Origin: an uncultured Croceitalea sp.
GTDB taxonomy: Bacteria; Bacteroidota; Bacteroidia; Flavobacteriales; Flavobacteriaceae
Direction: 5' to 3'
DNA: 64,000 nucleotides
NCBI GenBank assembly: GCA_947499565.1
Contig: CANMOV010000001.1
Span: forward strand, 496,001 to 560,000
The notes under the pieces were generated by a model. The model ran no database searches, was not told where the DNA came from, and saw nothing but the letters and a program-made list of their open reading frames with translations. Positions 54,567-63,159 of this stretch are shown here, piece after piece (positions within the stretch are counted from its first letter, which is position 1; each line of letters begins with the position of its first letter). The translations under genes and the position numbers were made by a program.

Positions 54567-55958
54567 GTGAAGCAACGTACAATTGCAAAAGAAATAACAC
54601 TAAAAGGAGTTGGATTACATACTGGTGAAAACGTCACCATGAAGTTTGTGCCGGCTAAAGAGAATCATGGTTTTGCTTTTAAGCGTGTTGATTTAGAAGG
54701 GGAACCCATTATTGAAGCTGATGCTAATTATGTTGTTAATACGCAGCGCGGTACTAATCTCGAAAAGAAAGGTGTAAAGATTCAGACATCAGAACATGTT
54801 TTGGCAGCCTTTGTTGGTATGGATGTGGATAATGTTCTTATTGAATTAGATGCTCCAGAACCACCAATTATGGACGGTTCTTCAAAGTTTTTTGTTGAGG
54901 CCATTGAAGAAGCTGGGATTCTAGAACAGGAACAAGAACGCGATGAATACATCGTTAAAGATGTAATCACGTATAAAGATGAAGCTACGGGTAGCGAGAT
55001 AACTATTATTCCATCTGAAGAATATCAGGTAACCACGATGGTAGATTTTGGAACAAAAGTTCTCGGTACTCAAAATGCTACTTTGGAAAAGATGACAGAT
55101 TTTAAATCTGAAATTGCTAATGCTAGGACTTTTAGCTTTCTGCATGAATTAGAGATGCTCCTAGAACATGGACTTATAAAAGGCGGAGACTTAAATAATG
55201 CCATTGTTTATGTAGACAAAGAGATTTCTGAGCCTACAATGAAAAGACTGGAAAAGGCATTTAATAAAAAGAAACTTTCTGTTAAACCAAACGGTATTTT
55301 AGATAATCTAACCTTACACCAGCCAAATGAAGCAGCACGTCATAAATTATTGGATGTAATAGGGGATTTGGCGTTAACGGGTACTAGAATACGTGGTAAA
55401 GTAATTGCAAATAAGCCAGGGCATTATGTGAATACACAGTTTGCTAAAAAACTGGCCAAGATTATAAAAATAGAAAGAAGAAATAAGGTACCTAGTTATG
55501 ATTTGAATCAAACACCTTTAATGGATGTAAATCAAATCATGGACATGCTTCCGCATAGACCTCCTTTTCTATTGGTGGATAAAATATTGGAGCTTACAGA
55601 TAGCCACGTAGTTGGGGTAAAGAACGTAACAATGAACGAACCTTTTTTTGTTGGTCATTTCCCTGGTGCACCCGTAATGCCCGGAGTTCTTCAAGTTGAA
55701 GCTATGGCGCAAACAGGCGGCATATTGGTTTTAAGCACGGTTCCTGATCCAGAGAATTACCTAACCTTCTTTATGAAGATAGATAATGTTAAGTTTAAAC
55801 AACAAGTTGTTCCTGGTGACACTTTAATTTTTAAATGTGATTTAATAACTCCTATTAGAAGAGGTATTTGTCATATGCAAGCATATGCTTATGCTAATGG
55901 TAAGTTAGTTTCCGAAGCAGAGCTTATGGCTCAAATAGTTAAAACAAAAGGCGAATAA
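54567..55958 (+). CDS. lpxC/fabZ: Bifunctional LpxC deacetylase / FabZ dehydratase fusion
   Basis: Residues 1-305 are LpxC, the committed zinc deacetylase of lipid A synthesis: EHVLAAFVGMDVDN with a zinc His, and AARHKLLDVIGDLAL with the His and Asp pair. Residues about 320-463 are FabZ: MLPHRPPFLLVDK with catalytic His and GHFPGAPVMPGVLQVEAMAQ with Glu. The fusion is standard in Bacteroidota. Start: GTG at 54567 (VKQRTIAKEI) fits homologs; TTG at 54546, overlapping lpxD, is an alternative. Confidence 0.93.
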   Translation: MKQRTIAKEITLKGVGLHTGENVTMKFVPAKENHGFAFKRVDLEGEPIIEADANYVVNTQRGTNLEKKGVKIQTSEHVLAAFVGMDVDNVLIELDAPEPPIMDGSSKFFVEAIEEAGILEQEQERDEYIVKDVITYKDEATGSEITIIPSEEYQVTTMVDFGTKVLGTQNATLEKMTDFKSEIANARTFSFLHELEMLLEHGLIKGGDLNNAIVYVDKEISEPTMKRLEKAFNKKKLSVKPNGILDNLTLHQPNEAARHKLLDVIGDLALTGTRIRGKVIANKPGHYVNTQFAKKLAKIIKIERRNKVPSYDLNQTPLMDVNQIMDMLPHRPPFLLVDKILELTDSHVVGVKNVTMNEPFFVGHFPGAPVMPGVLQVEAMAQTGGILVLSTVPDPENYLTFFMKIDNVKFKQQVVPGDTLIFKCDLITPIRRGICHMQAYAYANGKLVSEAELMAQIVKTKGE

Positions 55959-55959
55959 T

Positions 55960-56745
55960 ATGAATCAGCCACTTGCTTATGTACATCCAGGCGCAAAGAT
56001 TGCAAAGAATGTAGTTATAGAGCCATTTACTACCATACATAATAATGTTATAATTGGTGAAGGCACATGGATTGGTTCAAACGTAACTATTATGGAAGGC
56101 GCCAGAATTGGTAAAAACTGCAATATTTTTCCTGGAGCGGTTATTTCAGCACCTCCTCAGGACCTTAAATATCAAGGTGAAGAGACCACAGTGGAAATAG
56201 GGAATAATACTACCATTAGAGAGTGCGCTACTATTAATAAGGGCACCGCTGATCGCATGAAAACGGTTATTGGTAATAATTGTTTAATTATGGCTTATTG
56301 CCATGTAGCCCACGACTGTTTTGTAGGTGATGGCTGTATTTTTAGTAACGATTCTACTTTGGCAGGTCATGTGACCATTGGGCAAAACGTAGTTTTAGCA
56401 GGAATGGTTGCTGTTCACCAATTTGTTTCAATAGGTAAACATGCCTTTGTTACTGGTGGCTCATTGGTTAGAAAAGACGTTCCTCCTTTTGTTAAAGCAG
56501 CGAGAGAACCACTTTCTTATGTAGGAATCAATTCAGTTGGATTACGAAGAAGAGGGTTTGAATCTGATAAGATTAGAGAAGTACAGAATATTTATAGAAT
56601 TCTATATCAAAAAAATTATAACAATTCTCAGGCAGCACAGATTATTGAGGCTGAAATGGAAGCTACTCCAGAACGAGATGAGATATTACAATTTATAAGA
56701 GATTCCCAACGTGGAATCATGAAGGGTTATTTTAGCACCAATTAA
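55960..56745 (+). CDS. lpxA: UDP-N-acetylglucosamine acyltransferase
   Basis: First step of lipid A synthesis. A beta-helix of hexapeptide repeats runs from HPGAKIAKNVVIEPF, with catalytic His in MAYCHVAHDC, GHVTIGQNVVLAG, and a C-terminal helical domain (LRRRGFESDKIREVQNIYRILY). 261 residues is exact for LpxA. It starts one base after lpxC/fabZ. Confidence 0.97.
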   Translation: MNQPLAYVHPGAKIAKNVVIEPFTTIHNNVIIGEGTWIGSNVTIMEGARIGKNCNIFPGAVISAPPQDLKYQGEETTVEIGNNTTIRECATINKGTADRMKTVIGNNCLIMAYCHVAHDCFVGDGCIFSNDSTLAGHVTIGQNVVLAGMVAVHQFVSIGKHAFVTGGSLVRKDVPPFVKAAREPLSYVGINSVGLRRRGFESDKIREVQNIYRILYQKNYNNSQAAQIIEAEMEATPERDEILQFIRDSQRGIMKGYFSTN

Positions 56746-56747
56746 TT

Positions 56748-57314
56748 ATGGCAAGTACATCAGATATTAGAAAAGGATTGTGTATTAGATACAATCATGA
56801 TATTTTTAAAATTATAGAGTTTTTACATGTTAAACCTGGAAAAGGACCAGCTTTTGTTAGAACAAAACTAAAAAGTGTAACCACTGGTAAGGTGATTGAT
56901 AACACTTTTTCGGCTGGTCATAAGATAGAAGATGTACGTGTAGAAACGCGTTCTTATCAGTACTTATATCCAGAAGGGGACACGTATCATTTTATGAATA
57001 CTGATGATTACAATCAAATCACACTGCAAAGAGAAACTCTGGACGCGCCAGATTTATTAAAGGAAGGAGAAGTGGTTAAGATTTTATTCAATACAGAAGA
57101 TAGTATGCCACTTTCTGTGGAAATGCCGGCAAGTGTTATCCTTGAGGTAACAGAGTCTGAGCCTGGTGTTAAGGGCAACACGGCCACAAATGCCACTAAG
57201 CCTGCTACTGTTGAGACTGGAGCTCGCATTAATGTGCCACTTTTTATTAATGAAGGCGATAAAATAAAGGTAGATACAGAGAAAGGTACTTACTTGGAGC
57301 GAGTTAAAGAATAA
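56748..57314 (+). CDS. efp: Translation elongation factor P
   Basis: Relieves ribosome stalling at proline runs. KOW-like domain I with VKPGKGPAFVRTKL, where Lys32 is the tip residue modified in many species, then two OB domains: PEGDTYHFMNTDDYNQ and the C-terminal KVDTEKGTYLERVKE. 188 residues. It starts 2 bp behind lpxA and belongs to the lipid A transcript. Confidence 0.97.
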   Translation: MASTSDIRKGLCIRYNHDIFKIIEFLHVKPGKGPAFVRTKLKSVTTGKVIDNTFSAGHKIEDVRVETRSYQYLYPEGDTYHFMNTDDYNQITLQRETLDAPDLLKEGEVVKILFNTEDSMPLSVEMPASVILEVTESEPGVKGNTATNATKPATVETGARINVPLFINEGDKIKVDTEKGTYLERVKE

Positions 57315-57326
57315 GTTTCGCTAATA

Positions 57327-57349
57327 TCATGCTGAGCTTGCCGAAGCAT
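57327..57349. repeat. Dispersed TCATnCTGAGCnTGnCGAAG repeat, copy 2
   Basis: TCATGCTGAGCTTGCCGAAG followed by CAT, the same family as 48922-48944. It fills the 59-bp gap between efp and the lpxD-like gene. Confidence 0.7.
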
Positions 57350-57373
57350 CTATAACACATACGATTTAAACAA

Positions 57374-58315
57374 TTGAAGTTCTCAAGAGAATATACTTTA
57401 AAGGAAATTGCAGCAATTATAAACACCAATTATGTTGGTGATGCTGACTTTCCGGTTTTAGGAATGAACGAAATTCATGTAGTCGAAAAAGGAGATATTG
57501 TTTTTGTAGACCATCCAAAATATTATGATAAAGCCCTAAATTCAGCTGCTACAGTTGTCTTAATTAATAAAGAAGTAGATTGCCCTAAGGGGAAAGCGCT
57601 TTTAATTTCTGATGACCCTTTTAGGGATTTTAATAAACTTACAAAGCATTTCAAACCATTTTCTGCCTCAAATTCTTCCATTTCGAATACTGCAACTATA
57701 GGTGAGAATACTATAATTCAACCCAATTCATTTGTCGGTAATAATGTAAGCATTGGTAAAAATTGCCTTATTCATGCTAATGTTACCATTTATGATGACT
57801 GTATAATAGGGGATAATGTAACCATACATGCAGGAACCATTTTAGGAGGTGATGCATTCTATTATAAGAATAGACCAGACGGGTTTGATAAATTAATTTC
57901 TGGAGGCCGTGTTGTAATAAAAGACCATGTTGATATTGGCGCTAGTTGCACTATAGATAGAGGTGTTACGGGTGATACTACAATTGGTCATGGTAGTAAA
58001 CTTGATAATCAAATCCAGATAGGTCACGATACTGTAATCGGAAAAAAATGCCTAATAGCCTCTCATACTGGGATTGCTGGGTGTGTAGTTGTTGAAGATG
58101 AAGTTACTTTATGGGGCCAGGTAGGTGTTATAAGTGGAATAACAATTGGAAAAGGTGCAGTAGTTTATGCGCAATCTGGTGTTGCAACTTCTTTAGAAAG
58201 TGGCAAAACATATTTTGGTAGTCCAGCTGTTGAAGCTAGAGCAAAAATGAAAGAATTGGCCACCATAAAAAACATGCCATCAATTCTTAAAAAATTAGAA
58301 AATAATAGCGAATGA
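57374..58315 (+). CDS. LpxD-like acyltransferase paralog
   Basis: A 313-residue left-handed beta-helix protein related to LpxD. It keeps TIDRG and the presumed catalytic His in DNQIQIGHDTVIG (IAHN in the true LpxD), but its N-terminal domain is different and about 30 residues shorter overall. The start is TTG. From memory it follows efp in many Bacteroidota. Either a second N-acyltransferase with another chain preference or an enzyme for another UDP-sugar. The upstream copy at 53534 is the better lpxD. Confidence 0.83.
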   Translation: MKFSREYTLKEIAAIINTNYVGDADFPVLGMNEIHVVEKGDIVFVDHPKYYDKALNSAATVVLINKEVDCPKGKALLISDDPFRDFNKLTKHFKPFSASNSSISNTATIGENTIIQPNSFVGNNVSIGKNCLIHANVTIYDDCIIGDNVTIHAGTILGGDAFYYKNRPDGFDKLISGGRVVIKDHVDIGASCTIDRGVTGDTTIGHGSKLDNQIQIGHDTVIGKKCLIASHTGIAGCVVVEDEVTLWGQVGVISGITIGKGAVVYAQSGVATSLESGKTYFGSPAVEARAKMKELATIKNMPSILKKLENNSE

Positions 58316-58342
58316 TTACTTTTCATTTGCTTTTCAAACCAC

Positions 58343-58350
58343 TATTTTTG
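58343..58350 (+). promoter_or_regulatory. Putative -7 box of sucD
   Basis: TATTTTTG, 23 bp before the ATG at 58374. No -33 TTG at the right distance. Confidence 0.4.
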
Positions 58351-58373
58351 TCAACGATAACAAAGAAAAAACT

Positions 58374-59246
58374 ATGAGTGTTTTAGTAAACAAGGATTCA
58401 AAAATAATTGTACAGGGTTTTACAGGTAGTGAAGGTACCTTTCATGCAGAACAAATGATAGCATATGGTACAAACATTGTTGGCGGTGTAACCCCGGGTA
58501 AAGGTGGTCAAACGCATTTAGACAAGCCTGTATTTAATACTGTTGAAGAAGCTGTGCAAAAAGTAGGAGCAGATACTTCTATAATTTTTGTTCCACCAGC
58601 TTTTGCTGCTGATGCAATTATGGAATCCGCAAACGCTGGAATTAAAGTTATCATAACAATAACAGAAGGTATTCCAGTAGCTGATATGGTTAAAGCAAAC
58701 GATTATATAGCAAACAAGGATTGTACTTTGGTTGGGCCTAATTGCCCTGGAGTTATTACACCTGGCGAAGCAAAAGTTGGTATTATGCCAGGTTTTGTTT
58801 TTGAAAAAGGAACTATTGGTATTGTCTCAAAATCTGGAACACTAACCTATGAAGCTGCAGATCAGGTAGTACGCCAAGGTTTAGGGATAACAACTGCAAT
58901 TGGTATTGGAGGCGACCCAATAATTGGAACCACAACAAAAGAAGCGGTTGAATTATTAATTAACGACCCTGAGACCGAGTGTGTGGTAATGATTGGAGAA
59001 ATCGGCGGTCAGCTTGAAGCAGATGCTGCTAAATGGTATAAAGAAAGTGGAAGTAAAAAGCCAATAGTTGGATTTATTGCTGGTGAAACAGCTCCAGCAG
59101 GACGTACAATGGGTCATGCAGGTGCAATTGTTGGAGGAAGTGATGATACAGCGCAAGCCAAAAAACAAATTATGGCAGAATGTGGAATCCACGTTGTGGA
59201 TTCTCCTGCAGAAATTGGGAAAAAAGTTAAAGAAGTGGTAATGTAG
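58374..59246 (+). CDS. sucD: Succinate-CoA ligase alpha subunit
   Basis: TCA-cycle enzyme making succinate and NTP from succinyl-CoA. CoA-binding [35 protein letters not shown], the phosphate-binding [10 protein letters not shown] and the phosphohistidine in GHAGAIVGG (about residue 247) are all present. 290 residues. The beta subunit gene is not in the window. Confidence 0.97.
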   Translation: MSVLVNKDSKIIVQGFTGSEGTFHAEQMIAYGTNIVGGVTPGKGGQTHLDKPVFNTVEEAVQKVGADTSIIFVPPAFAADAIMESANAGIKVIITITEGIPVADMVKANDYIANKDCTLVGPNCPGVITPGEAKVGIMPGFVFEKGTIGIVSKSGTLTYEAADQVVRQGLGITTAIGIGGDPIIGTTTKEAVELLINDPETECVVMIGEIGGQLEADAAKWYKESGSKKPIVGFIAGETAPAGRTMGHAGAIVGGSDDTAQAKKQIMAECGIHVVDSPAEIGKKVKEVVM

Positions 59247-59284
59247 TTGCAGGTATCACTTAGAGTACATATTTTGTTAAAGTG

Positions 59285-59317
59285 AACCATTAGTTGTTTT
59301 CAATTAATGGTTTTTTT
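59285..59317 (+). terminator. Terminator after sucD
   Basis: A 12-bp stem with one GU pair, AACCATTAGTTG / CAATTAATGGTT, a T4 loop and T7 downstream. Confidence 0.85.
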
Positions 59318-59338
59318 ATGACTAATCAAAAACGAAAA

Positions 59339-62299
59339 ATGAAAAAAACGGTATTATTTACTACATTAATTCTGCTCGTATTAGCAGGGTGTAAAAAAAC
59401 AGCTTCGGAAAACACTTATGAAGTTACTATAACAACAGATGAAAATGGCTTTAGCTATGAATCGGTATCAAATGATCCAACGGGATTAAGACTTTATACC
59501 TTAGAAAATGGTTTAAAAGTTTATTTAAGTCAAAATAAGGCAGAACCAAAAATCCAAACATTTATTCCTGTTCGCGCAGGTTCTGTATATGATCCCGCAG
59601 ATAATACGGGTCTTGCTCACTACTTAGAGCACATGGTTTTTAAAGGCACCGATGAGATAGGTACACAGGATTGGGAGTCAGAAAAAGTTCTATTGGATTC
59701 AATATCCAATCTTTATGAGATGCATAAAGCAGAAAACGATGTAGAAAAGAAAAAAACACTCTATACACAAATTGATAAAGTTTCTCAGGCAGCTTCTCAA
59801 ATTTCTATAGCCAACGAATATGATAAGATGGTTGGCTCTTTAGGAGCAGAAGGTACGAATGCATGGACATGGCATGAGGAAACAGTCTATGTAAATAAAA
59901 TACCAAGCAACGGATTGGATAAATGGTTACATGTTGAAAGTGAGCGATTTAGTCAACTTGTTTTACGAATATTTCATACGGAGTTAGAAGCCGTTTATGA
60001 AGAGTTTAATAGAGGTCAAGACAGTGATTTTAGAAGAGCAGCATATGCCATGAATGATGCTTTATTTCCAAATCATCCTTATGGACAACAAACAACCATT
60101 GGAATATCTGAACATTTAAAGAATCCATCAATGGTAGCTATTCATGAATATTTTAATACGTATTATGTTCCAAATAATATGGCAGTTATTCTGGTAGGGG
60201 ATATAGACTATGATGAAACCATTAAGAAAGTGAATGACACTTTTGGAAAGTTTGAATATAAAGAAGTTAATCACCCACAACGGCCTACGGAAGAACCTCT
60301 TGAGGCAGTTGTGGAGCGTGAAGTTTTTGGTCCTGAGAATGAAAGAGTAAATCTTGCATTTAGAGCTAAGGCATTGGGTAGCGAGGATGAAATTATGGTG
60401 AATTTAATAGACATGATTCTAAATAATTCAACCGCTGGTCTTATAGATTTAAACTTAAACAAGAAGCAATTGGTCCAAGGTGCAGGTTGCTATACGCAAT
60501 TTTTGAATGATTATGGGATGCATATTTTTTATGGAAACCCAAAATCTGGTCAAACGCTGGAAGAAGTAAAAGAGCTTATTTTGGGTCAGATAGAAGAAAT
60601 TAAGAAAGGAAATTTTGATGAATGGCTTGTTGACGCTGTAGTAAACGACCTTAAGTTAAGTCAAATGCGTAGTTATGAAGAAGCTTCCAATGTTGCATAT
60701 GATTATGTGAACTCTTTCGTACATTTTCAAGACTGGAAGGATAAAATCAGCATGTTTGATAAAATGAAGAAAGTTACCAAACAAGAATTGGTAGATTTTG
60801 CGAATACATTTTATGGCGAAAACTATGTGGCTGTATACAAAAGACAGGGAGAAGTTAAAAACTTGGTTAAGGTTGAAAACCCAGGAATTACGCCTATCGA
60901 ATTAAATAGGGATAAAAAGTCGGAGTTTGTTGCCAATTTCGAAAAGATAGAAACTCCAGAACTTAAGCCAAGCTTTATCAATTATGAAGACGCGATTGTT
61001 ACTGAGAAATTAGACGGTGGACAAGAACTAGCTTACGTTCCAAACGAGTTGAATGACTTGATGGAGATGAACGTTGTTTTTGATATGGGTAGTGATCATG
61101 ACAAAAAATTAAGCTTAGCAGTTAATTACCTAAAATACCTTGGTACGGAAACGATGACGCCCGAAGAAGTAAGTCAAGAATTTTATAAGCTTGGTGTTGA
61201 TTATGGGGTAACTACGAGAAACGACCAAACAATTATTTATCTAAGAGGACTTAGGGAAAACTTAGATAAAGGTATGATGCTATTAGAAGGCTTATGGGAT
61301 AATGCTGTATCTGATCAGGAAGCTTACGATAAGTATGTATTATCTATAGCAAAATCTAGAGAAGATACGAAAGCAAATAAAGGACAGATTTTATGGAATG
61401 GTCTATACAGTTATGGTGTTTATGGAGAGAATTCTAGATTAAGAGATATTTTCACTATTGCCGAACTAAAAGCAATGAATCCAGATGAGCTTGTAAATAT
61501 TGTTAAGGATTTAAAGCGTTATAAACATCGATTCTTTTATTATGGTAAAGATGTTGATGAGGCCAAAACTGCTATAGCCAATAATCATAAAGTTGGGGAG
61601 TTAAAACCTTACCCAGAAATGAAGAAATATGTAAACAAGGAAACAGGAGATAATGTGTACTTTGTAAATTATGACATGGTACAAGCGGAGCTTTTGTTCT
61701 TGTCCAAAGGTGATACATTTGATCCAAAACAGATGGCAGCTTCACGTTTATTTAATACCTATTTTGGTAGCGGACTTTCCTCAATTGTTTTTCAAGAATT
61801 AAGAGAGTCTAAGTCCTTAGCGTATTCTGCATTTGCAAGTTATAGTAATGCTTCTAAAGCAGGTGACCCAAACTATACTTATGCTTACATTGGTACACAG
61901 GCCAATAAATTAAATCAAGCAGTTGAGTCAATGCTAGAATTAATGAATAATATGCCAGAAGCAGAAGATAATTTTAATGCAGCTAAAGAGTCTACTTTAA
62001 AAAAGCTAGCAGCAGAAAGAACAGATAAAGCTGATATTTTTTGGAGTTATGAACGAATGAAAAAAAGAGGTATTACGGAAAATAACAAAGAAGAAATATA
62101 TAACAGTATCAAGAATATGACGCTAGCTGATTTATCTACGTTTTTTAATGAGAACATTAAGAATGGGACTTATGATGTTATGGTAGTGGGTAATAAAAAT
62201 GATGTTGATGTTAATGCATTGGCAAAATTGGGTGAAGTTCAAGAGTTGGATGTGGACTATTTGTTTAATTACGAAACTCCAATGCCAATTAAGAATTAA
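59339..62299 (+). CDS. M16 family zinc metallopeptidase lipoprotein
   Basis: Two-domain inverzincin of 986 residues. The lipobox LAGC puts Cys18 at the mature N-terminus. The active half has HYLEH (94-98) and the downstream glutamate in ELEAVYEEFNRG; the second half, after about 520, lacks HxxEH and is the usual inactive partner that closes the chamber. It degrades small peptides at the cell envelope. The start at 59339 is chosen for the lipoprotein signal; in-frame 59318 (ATG) and 59294 (TTG) also exist. Confidence 0.92.
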   Translation: MKKTVLFTTLILLVLAGCKKTASENTYEVTITTDENGFSYESVSNDPTGLRLYTLENGLKVYLSQNKAEPKIQTFIPVRAGSVYDPADNTGLAHYLEHMVFKGTDEIGTQDWESEKVLLDSISNLYEMHKAENDVEKKKTLYTQIDKVSQAASQISIANEYDKMVGSLGAEGTNAWTWHEETVYVNKIPSNGLDKWLHVESERFSQLVLRIFHTELEAVYEEFNRGQDSDFRRAAYAMNDALFPNHPYGQQTTIGISEHLKNPSMVAIHEYFNTYYVPNNMAVILVGDIDYDETIKKVNDTFGKFEYKEVNHPQRPTEEPLEAVVEREVFGPENERVNLAFRAKALGSEDEIMVNLIDMILNNSTAGLIDLNLNKKQLVQGAGCYTQFLNDYGMHIFYGNPKSGQTLEEVKELILGQIEEIKKGNFDEWLVDAVVNDLKLSQMRSYEEASNVAYDYVNSFVHFQDWKDKISMFDKMKKVTKQELVDFANTFYGENYVAVYKRQGEVKNLVKVENPGITPIELNRDKKSEFVANFEKIETPELKPSFINYEDAIVTEKLDGGQELAYVPNELNDLMEMNVVFDMGSDHDKKLSLAVNYLKYLGTETMTPEEVSQEFYKLGVDYGVTTRNDQTIIYLRGLRENLDKGMMLLEGLWDNAVSDQEAYDKYVLSIAKSREDTKANKGQILWNGLYSYGVYGENSRLRDIFTIAELKAMNPDELVNIVKDLKRYKHRFFYYGKDVDEAKTAIANNHKVGELKPYPEMKKYVNKETGDNVYFVNYDMVQAELLFLSKGDTFDPKQMAASRLFNTYFGSGLSSIVFQELRESKSLAYSAFASYSNASKAGDPNYTYAYIGTQANKLNQAVESMLELMNNMPEAEDNFNAAKESTLKKLAAERTDKADIFWSYERMKKRGITENNKEEIYNSIKNMTLADLSTFFNENIKNGTYDVMVVGNKNDVDVNALAKLGEVQELDVDYLFNYETPMPIKN

Positions 62300-62325
62300 T
62301 TTAACAAGACCTTTTAAATAAATTA

Positions 62326-62350
62326 GGACCCTGCTTTTTGCAGGGTTCTT
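62326..62350 (+). terminator. Terminator after the M16 peptidase gene
   Basis: Nine-pair stem GGACCCTGC / GCAGGGTTC, including a GU pair, around a T5 loop, with a short downstream T-run. Confidence 0.75.
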
Positions 62351-62365
62351 ATATTTATATATTTG
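62338..62365 (+). promoter_or_regulatory. Promoter of fabG
   Basis: TTG at 62338-62340, 17-bp spacer, TATATTTG at 62358-62365, 20 bp before the ATG. The -33 box lies in the terminator stem-loop of the previous gene. Confidence 0.5.
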
Positions 62366-62385
62366 TTTTCTAATAGTAGATTTAT

Positions 62386-63132
62386 ATGAAACTCTTACAA
62401 GATAAAAATGTCATTATAACTGGCGCAAGTCGTGGAATTGGAATGGGAATCGCTAAGGTTTTTGCCGAACATGGTGCTAATGTTGCTTTTACCTATAGTT
62501 CTAGTGAAGCTCCTGCGTTAGCATTGGAAAAAGAACTATCAGGCTTAGGCGTAAAGGCTAAAGCCTATAAAAGTAATGCGGCAAGTTTTGATGACTCAGA
62601 AAAGCTGGTAGCTTCGATTTTAGAAGATTTCGATGGTATTGATGTACTTATAAATAACGCAGGAATAACAAAGGATAATTTGTTAATGCGTATGGGAGAA
62701 GAGGATTTTGATAAAGTAATCGAAATAAATTTGAAGTCAGTTTTTAATATGACAAAAGCGGTACAACGTACACTTTTAAAGCAGCGTAAAGGATCCATAA
62801 TAAATATGAGTAGTGTGGTGGGTGTTAAAGGAAATGCTGGTCAAACTAACTACGCCGCATCTAAAGCTGGAATGATTGGATTCACAAAATCTGTCGCTTT
62901 AGAGCTTGGGTCTCGAAACATTCGTTGCAATGCAATTGCTCCAGGATTTATAGAAACCGAGATGACAGATAAGCTGGACGAAAAAACGGTGCAGGGATGG
63001 CGAGATGCAATTCCTCTTAAACGAGGTGGCTCTCCGGAAGATGTCGCAAATGCATGTCTGTTTTTAGCGTCAGATTTATCAGCTTATGTGACGGGACAAG
63101 TATTGAATGTCGATGGTGGAATGCTTACCTAA
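62386..63132 (+). CDS. fabG: 3-Oxoacyl-[acyl-carrier-protein] reductase
   Basis: NADPH-dependent reductase of fatty acid elongation. Short-chain dehydrogenase motifs: TGASRGIGMG (11-20), NNAGITKDN, catalytic Ser in NMSSVVG, YAASK with the catalytic Tyr/Lys (about 151-155), PGFIETEM and C-terminal VTGQVLNVDGGM, all FabG-type. 248 residues. It complements the FabZ half encoded upstream in the same window. Confidence 0.95.
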   Translation: MKLLQDKNVIITGASRGIGMGIAKVFAEHGANVAFTYSSSEAPALALEKELSGLGVKAKAYKSNAASFDDSEKLVASILEDFDGIDVLINNAGITKDNLLMRMGEEDFDKVIEINLKSVFNMTKAVQRTLLKQRKGSIINMSSVVGVKGNAGQTNYAASKAGMIGFTKSVALELGSRNIRCNAIAPGFIETEMTDKLDEKTVQGWRDAIPLKRGGSPEDVANACLFLASDLSAYVTGQVLNVDGGMLT

Positions 63133-63159
63133 ATTAGGATTATAATCGAATAAATATTA

